From NCBI GenBank assembly GCA_026826555.1, contig JAKSZT010054324.1, positions 8,472,445 through 8,536,444 of the forward strand: a DNA stretch of 64,000 nt, given 5' to 3'. Positions within the stretch are counted from its first letter, which is position 1, and every line of letters begins with the position of its first letter. Shown here in pieces: positions 23,690-35,052 of this stretch. Source of the stretch: Tolypeutes matacus (lineage: Eukaryota; Chordata; Mammalia; Cingulata; Chlamyphoridae). The notes beneath the pieces were generated by a model. The model searched no databases. It saw only the letters and a list, made by a program, of their open reading frames with translations, and was not told where the DNA came from. A program made the translations under genes and the position numbers.

Positions 23690-25770
23690 CATTGTACTGA
23701 GATAAAATTTATAGGCAGTGAAATGGATAGATCTTAAGGGTTCAATTCAGTGATTTTTTTGCAAAAGTAACCAACACCCCAATCAAAATAGGGACCCATG
23801 GATTTCCCTCATGCCTCCTTCTAGTCAATCCTTATCACCCACAGGGTCACTGTTCTGATATCAATCAACATAGATTATTTCCACCTGTTCTTGAACTTCA
23901 TCTAAATGGCATCATAGGGAATGTACTCTATGATGTCTGGCTTCTTTCCCTCAACATATTTTTGCAATTCATCCATGTTGTGTGTATCAGCTGTCCAATC
24001 TTTATTTATTGCTAAGTAAATTTTCTCCTATTCATTAACATTTGAGTTGTTTCACGTTGAGAGCTATTGTGTTTAAAGTTGTTACAAACATTTTATTCAA
24101 GATTTTGTGCACATACATATTCTTTTCTCTAAAAGGGTTAGTCTCTTTTATACTCCCACCAGCAATATATCACAGTCACAGATACTCCTCCCCATCACTA
24201 AAATTTATATTTGTAATCTTTTTAATTTGAGTCATTCTAGTTGATGTGAAGTAGCATCTCATGGCAGGGAGTGTTTCACATTTCCTTGATGACTAAATCG
24301 ACATTTTCATGAACATTTTGGGATTTGTATATCTACTTTTATAAAGTCTTTTGAATAAATTATTTGGGATTGTCTAACTTTTAATTTTTGATCTACACAG
24401 GTCTTTTTTGAATTCTGGATACAAATCCTTTTACATATATATTGCAAATATTTCTCCAAGTCCCATGACTTGCCCTTTTCTTATTGCTAGAAGTGTCTTT
24501 TGATGAGTAGAAATTTTTATTTTGAGTGGAGTCCAGTGTATCAATATTTTATGGTTAGTACTTTTTATATCCATTTTAAAACATCTTTACCTACTCTAAG
24601 TTTATGAAAATATTTCCCTATGTTTTCTTTAGAAATTTTATAGTTTTAGCTTTTCTGTTTAGATACCCAGTTATTTCATCACTAGTTTTTGAACATTGTC
24701 TCCTTTCCAATTGAATTTCCTTGGTCTCTTGTGTGAGTATGGACTCCCTATTCTGTGCCATTGATCTATTTGTCTATTCATAAGTCTCTATAATTCTGGC
24801 TGGATTACTGCTGTTTTATATTTAGATTTAAAATTTGGAGAATTAAAGTCCCCCAACTTTCTTCCTTTTTTCAAAACCTGTTTTGGCTGTTTTAGATCCT
24901 TTGCATTTCCATGTTTTAGAAACATCTTACCAAAACCCTGTTCGGATTTTGACTCAAATTGCATTGAATCTACTGATCAGTTTGGGAATAAGTAAATCTT
25001 ACAAACCTGATTCTTTCAATTCATTAACTTGGTGTATCTATTGGTTTAGTTAGGTCTTCTTTAAGTTTACTCACCATTTTTTTGTAGTTTTCATTGTATA
25101 GGTTTTGTAGATCTTTTGTTACCTATATTTCTAAGTATTTAATATATTTTTGATGCTATTGTAAATGATAACATTTTATAATTTCATGTTCCAATTTAAT
25201 TTTTTGTAGCACAAAGAAATGAAAATAACTTTTTTATATTGACTTTTTGTCTTGTGAGCTAGCTGAATTTATGTATTAGTTTTAATATTGTATTAATATC
25301 CTTAAGATTGTCCACATAAACACTCATGTTGTCTACAAATGAAAACATTTTTCCTTTTCCCATTCCAATCTGTATATTTTAATAAATTTTTGCCTTCATC
25401 TACCAGTTGTTTTCTCTAATACAATATTAATATAAATAATGAAAGAGGGCATATTTATCTTTTTACCCAATCTTAGCGTGGGGAACATTCAGTATTTCAT
25501 TATTAACTGTGATGACAGCAGTACATTTTTGTAGATATGCTTTATCAGATTGAGGAAGTTGTCTTCTTTTTCTAGTTTGCTGAAAGTTTGTATCATGGAA
25601 AGCTTGTTAAAATTTCATCATATTCTTCTTATATCTATTGATATGCTCATATGATTTTTTTCTATTTTTATATTAATTGATGGGTTACAATTAAACCAAA
25701 CTTGCATTCCTTAATACATTTCATTTTGTGATAATATATTTTCATTTTCTTCTGTACTATCTTTTGATAT
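23690..25770 (-). mobile_element. Old L1 (L1M-type), 3' UTR and ORF2
   Basis: On the minus strand, a 2-kb L1 with its 3' UTR (23690-24340, plus-strand landmarks 'gttcaattcagtgat', 'catctaaatggcatcata', 'actcccaccagcaat') followed by ORF2 towards the right: 'cttgcccttttcttattg' (24470-24487), 'ccattgatctatttgtct' (24759-24776), 'ttgactcaaattgcattgaa' (24948-24967), and 'agatattattttagatt'-like RT segments up to about 25770. Frames are broken throughout. The RT catalytic area lies near 25320-25420 in decayed form. No duplication was found at the ends. Confidence 0.85.
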
Positions 25771-25789
25771 GTGTCAAATTTCCTTGGAA

Positions 25790-26275
25790 TGTAAATTCCC
25801 AGCATCAATCTTCCAATTTGAGTTAAACAATGTCAACTGTTTTCCCATCTGGCTCCAAAAAGCATGATAACTCTCCTTGGTGTCAGAAAGAGTGGTACTT
25901 AGCACATTCGATCTGTTCCCCCTACTACCTTCCCTGCTCCTGCAATTAGGCTGGGCTACATGACTAGTTTTGGGTCAATGGGCTATGAATGGAGATCGCC
26001 TATATCATTTTTAGTCCGGGCATAAAATAACTGATGCGTGACCATCCAGCTCACTTCTTCCTTGCAACAGATAACATGAATTCTCCTGCTTCAGAGGGTG
26101 CAATTACAAGATAATGGTATTATTGTGAACACAATTTGTGAAATCTGGTTGGCGCAAACCCCTAAATAGCTCATATTTTATATGTGCTATCAATAAAAAA
26201 GAAAGTTCATTCTATGAAGCCACTGAAGTTTTCAGGTTGTTGGTTACTGCAGCATAGAGTAATCCATTCTGGTTT
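25790..26275 (+). mobile_element. LTR-like old repeat
   Basis: Less AT-rich than its flanks. The end reads 'tatgaagccactgaag...ggttactgcagcatag' (26213-26257), a phrase found at the 3' ends of several ancient mammalian LTR and LTR-like families; an AATAAA lies at 26189-26196 just upstream. The 5' edge and family are not clear. It could be a MaLR-type LTR. Confidence 0.4.
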
Positions 26276-26280
26276 TTTTT

Positions 26281-26483
26281 TTGTTTTGTTTTTTTTTTAT
26301 TATGGGTAAAAATCAAAATTCATACAAACATTTGCAAAATGATATATAAATATATATGCATATATGTGTATTTGCTTACAAAAATGTTATTTATATATAT
26401 ATATATACATATATTTTAAGAGGTGCTTAGATTACCTAAAATATTACACGGAATCCACTGGGATTCCCATGTTGCCCACCCTC
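26281..26483 (-). mobile_element. L1 3' end with the extra tail
   Basis: Minus-strand L1 3' end. From the left: T-rich tail, the extra tail (about 26299-26390, 'tgggtaaaaatcaaaatt', 'gtgtatttgcttacaaaaat'), an AT run, then the ordinary 3' UTR end ('ttaagaggtgcttagattac', 26418-26437; 'actgggattcccatgttgcc', 26457-26476). It closely resembles 45971-46272. No target-site duplication was found; the right edge at about 26483 is where similarity to the other copies stops. Confidence 0.8.
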
Positions 26484-26653
26484 CAGAACTTTATTCCTAT
26501 CAATAATGAATTAAAATAATCTATTTTTGCATTAATTCAGGGAGGTTTTTGTAACACATGGGTCAGAGAAGCACAATGAATAAATATCAATAGTAGCAAA
26601 TTATGAGTTAAAAGTCATAACCATAGGTATAAAGTACTTTTTAAAAAATTATT
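26484..26653. other. Unrecognised short gap
   Basis: AT-rich DNA between two L1 insertions. Its last bases, 'attaaaag', form the L1 endonuclease-like site of the next element. Confidence 0.4.
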
Positions 26654-26727
26654 AAAAGTTCATGAGGAAGATGAAGGATTAGAAAGACAGAGGGTTCAAT
26701 TCTGTCCCAGAAAAAAATAGCTAAAGG

Positions 26728-27415
26728 ATGGGTGGAAACTGTCTGGAGGGCTGCTCTGGTGCTCAAGATACCAAGGGAAGGTGGAAACATCCCCCAGAAG
26801 ATAGAGGGGTGAAGGAAAGGAGTCTCAGCTGGATGAAGTATATCAAGAATGGAAAAAAATTGAGGAGAGGACTCAGGGAGTTGAAGGATAACACAAAGTA
26901 CACCAATATACAGGGTATGGGCATTCCAAAAGGAAATGAGAAGGGAAAAGGAGCTGAAAGAGTATTTGAGGAAATAATGGCTGAAAATTTCCCAAATGTC
27001 ATAAATGGTTTGAATATGCATGTCCAGGAAGCACAGTGTACTCCAACTAGAATAAATTCAAATAGACCTACCCCAAGACATATAATATGCACAATGTTGA
27101 ATAAAGAGAAAATTCTGAAAGCAGCAAGGGAAAGCAAAACATCACATACAAGGGATATCCAATAACACTTAGTGCAGATTTCTCTTCAGAAACCACGGAG
27201 GCAAGAAATCAGTGGTGTAATATAATTAAGGTACTGAAAGAGAAAAATTGCCAGCCAAGAATTCTTTATCTGGCAAAACTGTCCTTCAAATATGACAATG
27301 AGTTTAAAATATTCACAGATAAACAGAATCTAAGAGAGTTTGTAAATAAGAATCTAGCTCTGCAGGGAGTTCAGCAGCCAGAAAAGAAAAGAGAAGAGAG
27401 AGAGGCTTGGAGGAG
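26728..27415 (+). pseudogene. L1 ORF1 remnant
   Basis: Nucleic-acid-binding ORF1 protein remnant. An open frame at 26728-27165 contains the conserved IMAENFPN, VQEAQCTPTRIN and PTPRHII motifs of the L1 ORF1 RNA-binding region, then a stop. The C-terminal part continues in fragments (KNCQPRILYLAKLSFKY, about 27245-27300) to about 27415. The N-terminal coiled coil is short or missing. Minus-strand frames at 26641-27137 and 27313-27619 are shadows. Confidence 0.8.
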
Positions 27416-27506
27416 AATGTATAAGTGAATACTTCAGAAAGGGTGGCCAAAAAGGGTAAAAAGATGGACAAAAATAAGATATGACATATGAAAGCCAAAG
27501 GGTAAA

Positions 27507-27773
27507 ATGGCTGAAGTATGTAATGCCTTTACAGTAATAACACTGAATATTAATGAATTAAACTCCTCAATCATAAGACATAGGCTGACAGAATGGATAA
27601 GAAAACAAGAGCTATCCATATGCTGTCTTCAGGAGACTCACCTTAGACTCAAGGAAGCAAGTAGACTGAAAGTGAAAGGTTGGAGAAAGAAATTTCATAC
27701 AAATAGTAACCAAAAGAAAGCAGGGGTAGTGACACTGGTGTCAGACAAAAGAGACTTTAAATTTAAAAAGTGA
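27507..27773 (+). pseudogene. L1 ORF2 endonuclease N-terminal remnant
   Basis: 88 codons of the apurinic/apyrimidinic-type endonuclease domain of ORF2: ITLNINELNS carries the Asn of the first motif, and CCLQETHL the metal-binding Glu. It ends at a stop after SDKRDFKFKK, where an AT-rich palindromic tract (27788-27843) begins. The next endonuclease segment (IYAPNQGAPKY, about 27876-27910) follows the tract in another frame, so the tract interrupts ORF2. Confidence 0.88.
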
Positions 27774-27787
27774 TGAGATGCAGAAAT

Positions 27788-27843
27788 TATATATTTATAA
27801 TATATTATATATTTATAATATATAATATACATTATATATTAAT
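27788..27843. repeat. AT-rich imperfect palindromic tract
   Basis: Repeated TTATATATTTATAATATA-type units that are nearly self-complementary, inside L1 ORF2. Probably a local expansion of AT dinucleotides. Confidence 0.85.
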
Positions 27844-28199
27844 AGACAATCCACCAGGAAGGAGTAACAGTCATAAATATTTATGCACCTAACCAGGGTG
27901 CCCCAAAATACATGAGGCAAACTCTGGCAAAACTGAAAGAAGAAATAGACATCTCTACATCTCTCTAGTTGGAGAATTCAAAATTCCACTCACATCAATA
28001 GATGGAACAACCAGACAGACAATCAACAAGGAAACAGAGATCTTGAACAATATGATAAATGAGCTGGACCTTATAGACATATACAGAACATTCCACCCCA
28101 AATCAGCAGGTTATACATTCTTCTCAGTTGCTCATGGATCTTTTTCCAAGATAACCATATGTTGGGCTACAACATAGCTCACAACATAGATAAAGAAAT

Positions 28200-28543
28200 A
28201 AAAGCTATCCAAATTGGAAAAGAGGAAGTAAAACTCATTATTCACAGATGACATGATCCTATATTTAGAAAATCCTGAAATATCTACAAAAAAGCTATTA
28301 GAGATAATAAATGAGTTCAGCAAAGTGGCAGGATATAAGATCAACAGGCAAAAATCAGCAGCATTTCTATACTCTATTAATGAGCAAGCTGAGGGAGAAA
28401 TCAAGAGAAAAAAAAATCCATTTACAATAGCAACAAAAAGACTCAAATATCTAGGAATTAATTTAACCAGAAAGGTAAAGGATCTGTATTCAGAAAACTA
28501 TAAAACATTGCTAAAAGAAAGTAAAGAAGACATAAACAAATAG
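28200..28543 (+). pseudogene. L1 ORF2 reverse transcriptase remnant
   Basis: Starts at the join of a large internal deletion: the end of the endonuclease (about 28150-28190) is followed within a few codons by the pre-catalytic RT part ([11 protein letters not shown]). The catalytic motif reads FTDD at 28241-28252 (usual FADD), followed by [11 protein letters not shown] and the frame at 28253-28543 ([16 protein letters not shown]). The fingers and much of the palm are gone, so activity is excluded. The minus frame at 28132-28446 is a shadow. Confidence 0.85.
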
Positions 28544-29660
28544 AAGGGTATTCCATGTTCATGGATTGGAAGACTAAACATTGTAAAGATGTAAATTCTA
28601 CCCAAATTGATTTAAGTTTCAAATTGAATTATGCAATTCCAATCAAAATCCCATAAGCCTACTCCACAGAAATAGAAAAGTCAATTACCAAATTTATTTG
28701 GAAGGGATAGGGGTCCCAAATAGCCAAAAGCATCCTTAAAAAGTAGAGTGAAGTCAGAGGACTCATGCTTCCTGACCTTGAAGTGTATTATAAAGCTACA
28801 GTGGTCAAAACAGCATGGTACTGGCATAAAGATAGACACATTGCTCAATGGAATCGACCTTCACCTCTCTGATCAACTGATTTTTGACAAGCCTACCAAT
28901 TCCACTTTTCTGGGACAGAACAGTGTCTTCAAAAAATGGGAGAACTGGATAGTCATAACCAAAAGAATGTAAAAAGACTCCTATCTCACACCCTATACAA
29001 GAATCAATTCAAAATGGATCAAAGACCTAAATATAAGACCATAAACTCCTAGAAGATAATGTAGGAAAGCATCTAAATGACCTTGTAGTAAGTGGGGATC
29101 TCTTAAACCTTACACCCAAAGCACAAGAAACAAAAGGAAAAAATACATAAATAGGACCTCCTCAAAATTAAACATTTCCTCACCTCAAAGGTCTTTGTGA
29201 AAAAGGTTAAAAGGCAGCATACTCAATGGGACAAAAAATTTGGAAATCAAACTTCTGACAAGGGTCTAACATCCATGATATATAAAGAGATCTTACAATT
29301 CAACTATAAAAAGACAAATAACTCCCTCAGGCAAAAGACCTGAATAGATATTTTTCTAAAGAAGAAATATAAAAGGTGAAAAAACACATGAAAAAATATT
29401 CAACATCACTGGTTATTAGGGAAATGCAAATCAAAGTTATGATGAGATACCATTTCATACCTACTAGAATGGCCACTATTAACAAAACAGAAAACTACAA
29501 GTGTTGGAGAGGATGTGAAGAGATAGGAACATCTATTCCCTGTTGGGGAGACTGTAGAATGGTACAGTCCCAATAGAAGTCTGTTTGGCGGTTCCTAAGG
29601 AAGTAAGATCTACCATGTGACCCAGCAACACCCCTGCTAGGTGTATACCCAGAAGAACTG
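28544..29660 (+). pseudogene. L1 ORF2 C-terminal remnant
   Basis: The C-terminal region of ORF2 in several frames with stops. Visible parts: the frame 28748-28972 ('[14 protein letters not shown]' up to 'NWIVITKRM') and 29376-29576 ([16 protein letters not shown]...). The zinc-type cluster reads CWRGC then PCWGDC, so the His ligand of the C3C7H4C pattern is Pro here, unlike the 7885-9115 copy. It ends near 'YPEEL' at about 29660. Confidence 0.85.
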
Positions 29661-30597
29661 AGAGCAATGACGCAAACAGACTCTGCACATTGATGTTCAT
29701 AGTGACATTATTAACAATTACCAAAAGATGGAAACAACCCAGGTGTCTATCTACTGAAGAATGGATAAACAAACTGTGGTAAATATACATGATTGAATAT
29801 TATTCAGCTGTAAGAAGAAATGAAGTCGTGAAACATATGACAACATGGATGAACCTGGAAGACATTATGTTTAGTGAAGCAAGCCAGGCACAAAAGAGAC
29901 AAATATTGTATGATTTTGCTATTATGAACTAAATATAACGAGCAAACTCATGGAGTTAATAGCTAGAACATAAGAAACCAGAGAAAAGAATGTGGTTAGA
30001 GAATAGAAAACTGAGGTTTAATTTGCACAGAATTGGTAAAAATGTTGCTTGTAAATGTTTGGAAATGAATAGAAATGGTGAAAGCACATCATAGGATTTG
30101 TAATTAGTAATGCTAACATATGGTTATGATAGTGGTTTGTTTTTTGCTTTTCTTTGAGTATTGAAAATGCTCTAATATTGATTGAAGTGATCAATGTGTA
30201 ACTCGGTGATTAAACCAAATGCCATTGATAGTACACTTCAAATAAATTATATGGTTTATGAACAAAACAAGAATAGGGTAGGTTGGGGGAAAAGACACCA
30301 AATGTAAGAAATAGAATATAGTTAGTAGCAATACTCTTGACAATGCTCTTTCTTAAATTGTTACAAATGTTTCACAAACTGCAAGGTGGGGTGATATATG
30401 GGAGCCCTGTATATGTTATGCATGTTTGTTTTGTAAGTTCACAACTTTTACTACACACTTATTGTTTATGTATGTTCATGTATGAATGATATACTTCAAT
30501 AAGTTGTTTTTAAAATGAAAAAAAGGTCATGAGCCTCACCTTCCTATGCAGCACTGAAGGAAATTGTCTTAAAAAATGAAACTTCAAATAAATTATT

Positions 30598-30760
30598 TAA
30601 TTTATTCCTTTATTCAACATATTTTTACTAACCACTCACTATATCCAAGACTCTGTTCTACGAACAAAATAGTGATTTTGTTCTATGAACAAAATAGTGA
30701 TGTATGAAAATCACTAAGATTTTCATACATCTACATTTAAATGGAGCTCAGCAATCATGT
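30598..30760 (-). mobile_element. L2 3' end with local duplication
   Basis: Reversed L2 3' end: plus-strand 'ttattcctttattcaacat' (30602-30620), 'gttctacgaacaaaatagtg' and 'aatggagctca' (30740-30750). A 25-bp tandem duplication and a perfect 14-bp inverted repeat sit inside (see separate entry). Confidence 0.65.
30654..30731. repeat. Tandem duplication plus perfect inverted repeat
   Basis: TGTTCTACGAACAAAATAGTGAT (30654-30676) is followed after 2 bp by a copy with one change (30679-30701). The second copy overlaps the left arm of an inverted repeat, GATGTATGAAAATC (30699-30712) and GATTTTCATACATC (30718-30731), with a 5-bp loop ACTAA. The arms are perfectly complementary. Confidence 0.95.
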
Positions 30761-33555
30761 ATAGGGATAGTATGGGGAAAAACTTCACTGACACTTGCCT
30801 TCACTGTTATCTCCTCACCTTTCTTTGAAACCTTTTACCCTCTCAGCCTCCTGGTCTTCTATAAGTAACAATTTTAAGGCCCAGTGAACTGGCCCAAAGA
30901 CAAGGAGATAAAGGAGAGTGGGAGGGCCGAAGAGGTTAGCACGATTCCTTACCAACCGTCAGATATTTTTTAAAAAAGAATTGACTGTAAATTTAAAACC
31001 TGCATTAAAATAACCTGCTATTCAGAATCAATACCCTCAGCCATTTGGAAAACAGCACAGCAATCAAGTATAAACTTGCACCAAACTTCTTCTTCTTTAA
31101 ATACTTTTACAGAATTAAACTACCCCATCAGCTCCCTGGGTAGATCTTAAATCTCTCTTACTAATAACTATCTTGAGTTGGTTTCTGGCTCCACTTCTGA
31201 CTGTAATCCACTCATAGAGGAGGGATGAGGGGGAGATGCAGCAATTCCAGAAAAGAAAATACCTGATGATATAAGACTTCCTTTATTATTGTTCTTATTT
31301 TGCTTTACCATAAATCTAGTTTAAAGGTAACAAAGTTGACTTGGACCTGCAGAATGCTAGAGAAATGAAAGAGCTTAAAATATGGCAAAAGTAAGATTGC
31401 TAAGGCTGTCACAAATATTCTTACCTCCAGTTTGCAAATTATAGATACTGCTTCAGCTTTTGATTTTGCAATCTGCCTTGGTAAAGACACTCTGCATATA
31501 TACAAAATCTATATTGTGCCTGTCTATCTGTGAGCTGTCAAATGATGTTGCACTTGCTAATTCAGGGACTATTTATCTTTGTGTTTATGCTCCAACAAAA
31601 ATGATGGCTGTTTAATTATACCACAAATGGGTTTTGCCAGCCAATTGCATGGCAGATGTTATTTACTCCCAGAACAACTGTCAAAAGACCAAAGCAGTAC
31701 ATCTAACAAATCAAAATGCACTGTATTGAGCTACATTCCACAAGCAGCACTCAAGATCATCTAGGCACAGGCTTTCTTTTAAGGTAATGATGGGAGGGAC
31801 AGGGTCCTTGGGTATAATAGCCAGCCAGAATTCTGCTCGTCAATAATTCAGTTGGATGAGAAGAGATGTAACTGGGTAGATTCTACCTTGAGTGGGAAAC
31901 ATGACTGTCAATAAACATATTTTAACTCTTCAAATTGCTAAACTAAATGTATTAGAGCATCCATGAAATGATTCCATGATGGCAGATGGGGAAGTGGAAA
32001 CACCCATCTTCTCTATTCATATGGTGACTGAGCTGTAGTCACTGAAACATATTTTTCCCAATTTATGAATGCTATAAAGATGGAGAGGATGTCTTTAGCT
32101 GGATTGTACCATAATTTGAATCTAGGAAGCATGCTCACAAGAAACTTGTTCTGTGTATTGTTTAAACTTTTCTAAGCTTGTGGGAGCATTTTATTATGTG
32201 TAATGCTTCAAATAAAACTTGCCAGGGAGCTCTGCTGTGGCTCTCTTTTATGTAGTATGCTGGTTTCATGCCAAGGTTTTTAATAAGGAAAGAAAATAAG
32301 AACTCTTAAAAGTTTAAAGCCCAATAATCTAGAAGCTAAAATCTGATTAAATGTGAAATAAACTTTGTACAATTAAATGATTCAGTGGCAGATAAAATGG
32401 AAGCAGAGTCCAGGAAGTAACTCTTACCCAATTAATTTTGTATACGCCAACAAATTGGGACAATGTCTCTCTACTACAAAAGAAGTATTAAGACAAAAGA
32501 TTGACCCTCATTCCTCTCTTCATGGGGTAATGTGAAAGGTTTTTCAATATGACCCCTCACCATAGCTTATTTTATATAACATATTGATTTTAATGAAGAG
32601 GCATGTAATATTTAGTAATCAAAGACCGCTAACTAATACCCATAAATCTAATATTTTATATCTCCAGTTTCTGCCCAGTTTCATAGTTTGCCTCAATTTG
32701 GGAGCAAGAAAATGAAAGCCTTATTTAGCCAGGAGACATCAGCTACCTAGGGCTCTGTATCTTCTGGTACTTACTGCAGTTGGAGCCTTCTGTCTGAGAT
32801 ACAAGCATCTGCCAACTTGGTAAAACAGTCTGGCAGGAAAATGGTACAGCTAATAGGAGAGTTGAGGGAAGCCGTCAGATTATCAAGCACTTATTTCAAT
32901 ATTCAAAATCAAAATGATGAGAATTTGTTTAACCGAAACTCTTACCTTTGCTTCCTTATTCCTCTTTTTATCACACATATGTATCTCATATATTATCATT
33001 TTATGACAAGGATATAATTTTCTAGTTATGAATTTCTACAACCTGAAGTTATTCTGGGATTATATAGGAAAGAAGTTACTATTTTTAACTTAACTGAGGT
33101 ACAGGGTGCAACTTGATTGATTATTAATAAAATATTAATTGTACTCCTGATGATACTGATAAATGAATCTGACATTTATAAAACATGTTCTAGCCAAAAG
33201 AAATCACGCATTTACAAGCATCTTAAATAGGCCACTGAATTTCTTTAATTTATTAACCAACCTCAGCCTCTTCTCACCAGATGGTGATGTTTTTGTCAAC
33301 TTCAGTTCATACCAACATGAAATTAGTGATAAATGCCATTTCCTTTTCCTATTCTTTAGTTTCCCCCTTCTTACAGGCTTGCATAAACAATAATAAATGT
33401 GCCTAATGATGCCATATATTACATGCATGGACTCTGGCATAAACCATAAGATAACTGTCACTACTTGAACTTGGAGAAAATGTAAATAGCCATACTCTTG
33501 TCTTATTCGTTTCAAGGCTCTCTACCATTCAGTCTCAATCCACCTTTGACTCAAC
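30761..33555. other. No recognised feature
   Basis: Nearly 2.8 kb with no named repeat. Frames at 31305-31505 (-), 31579-31764 (+), 32817-33017 (+) and 33163-33515 (both strands) are short, lack motifs and show no splice-site context that I trust. It is one of the larger candidate unique regions; a conserved non-coding element could hide here but cannot be judged from one sequence. Confidence 0.5.
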
Positions 33556-33680
33556 TAAACTTGAGCACCTAATCAGTTGCAGGGTAGTACCAGGCAACTG
33601 GGGATTACAAGAAGGAAGACACAATCCCTGCCACTAAAGATTTCACAACTGAGAATTGTAACTATTAAGATATAATCCAA
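33556..33680 (-). mobile_element. L2 or MIR 3' fragment
   Basis: Plus-strand 'gagcacctaatcagttgc', 'ggggattacaagaaggaa' and 'acacaatccctgccact' (33621-33637) follow the reversed L2 3' end. It is short and decayed. Confidence 0.5.
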
Positions 33681-34139
33681 GTGGTCCGCCAAAACAGGGT
33701 GTTTCTTCTTAAAGCATAAATATTGCTCAAATATAGAGAAATATGGCTTAAATTTGGGAAATTAAATAAGTTCATTATTAAATAACCATGGCATCATTTT
33801 TATATTAAAACATGTGTGGATATGTTATAGCATGAGAAAAAAGATCTTTATTAAAATAGAATATCTAGAAGTGAAGCAAAGCAATTTATTTTTTAAAGTT
33901 CCACCAAATATTTTGATGCACTTGCTCTGATATAGAATGTAAAATTCAAAGGGGAATTTATGATAAAGCATAAAACTAAGAGATTAACCATTGGCAGAGA
34001 ACTGAGCAAGAGATTATTCTTCCAGTAGAGCACCTTAATGTTTGAGGAGAATTGACTATTGACTATGTTTCCAAACACCTGTCCCAACACCCATTTGATC
34101 CAGTGAAATGAACTCCTTGGTACACAGCATACTGAAGGC
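33681..34139. other. No recognised feature
   Basis: AT-rich DNA. The minus frame 33893-34090 has no motif. Confidence 0.45.
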
Positions 34140-34310
34140 AGTTGGTAGAGTTACAGCCTACAAACAGGTTTACATTTTTCCTCTGATTTATTGGTTGTGT
34201 TGCCTGAGGTAGGTATTGAGACGACCCGAGCCTCAGTTTCCTTAGCTTTAAAATGAGAATAACACTGCCTACTTCAAAAGATTGTAATGATAATTGAAGA
34301 AGATAGGATT
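34140..34310 (+). mobile_element. MIR
   Basis: Plus-strand MIR in the usual order: 'gttacagcctacaaacagg' (tRNA-derived part), 'gttgtgttgcctgaggtagg' (34194-34213), 'gagcctcagtttccttagct' (34228-34247), 'aaaatgagaataacactgcc' (34250-34269) and 'attgtaatgataattga'. Ancient tRNA-derived SINE. Confidence 0.8.
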
Positions 34311-34924
34311 AGGTGGTCAATAACTTACTTTAAAATACTTCAACATATACAGAGTGATAAAAATGTTTCCATGTTACTTTTAACTGATAGCCTAGAGACA
34401 ATTCAATGTTCTAATCACGACAACACATTTCAGGGATGGTTAGCTACCATTTCAACAAAAGGTCCTGGAGACTTTTCAATCAAAAATGGGATTTCATTAT
34501 AAGGCCTTCTATCATTCATAATTTTCCTTCATTTATGCCTGCCTGCACATGACCTTTGATCAAGCATGTTCATTAATATATTAGAGGAAATTTAGAAGTA
34601 AGAGTTCTAATTCCTACCTTCCATGAGATTACAAATTCATTGAAAATTATACAGCACCATTAATTTAGCTGGTTAAATCGCTGGACCCTGGAATAATATG
34701 TTTGGGATGAAAATAGTATAAATAAGGCCATAAAGTCCCCCATTCAATTTCACATTCTGAGCGCTCAGGTGCTAGGGATTTAATGGTTTGTGAATTTATG
34801 TATTTAAAATCCCATATTTTACAATAATTTAACCCCTTGTTTGAGCTGCCATGGTCATCAGAAAACTGATGTTTTTTCTCAATTGTGCTTTCCAAGCTTT
34901 GTTTGGATGAAGAAAATCATGTTT

Positions 34925-35025
34925 TTATTTATTTCTCTCTATTTTTTAGGAGGTACCGGGGATTGAACCTGGGACCTCGTACATGGGAGGCAGGCACTCA
35001 ACCACAATGGGCTACATCCACACCC
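34925..35025 (-). mobile_element. tRNA-derived SINE (DAS-like), monomer
   Basis: Minus-strand counterpart of the 1169-1255 element. The plus strand reads 'aggaggtaccggggattgaa' (34948-34967, the reversed tail of the body and box B) and 'ctcaaccacaatgggctaca' (box A region). Perfect 11-bp duplications AAATCATGTTT flank it at 34914-34924 and 35026-35036. The T-rich run at 34925-34947 is its A-tail. A (TTTG)n run follows at 35032-35052. Confidence 0.9.
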
Positions 35026-35052
35026 AAATCATGTTTGTTTGTTTGTTTGTTT

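Larger units (their letters stand above)
26667..30520 (+). mobile_element. L1 with both ends but deleted ORF2
   Basis: 3.85 kb, flanked by AAAAGTTCATGAG (26654-26666) and AAAAGGTCATGAG (30521-30533), 12 of 13 identical, with a TT/AAAA cleavage site. It starts GAAGATGAAGG like an L1 5' end, has ORF1-like (26728-27415) and ORF2 (27507-29660) remnants, and a 3' UTR ending in ATACTTCAATAAG and A7. The 3' UTR differs from the 7885-12112 copy, so it belongs to another L1 lineage. A full L1 would be over 6 kb; most of the loss is between the endonuclease and RT parts of ORF2. Confidence 0.88.
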
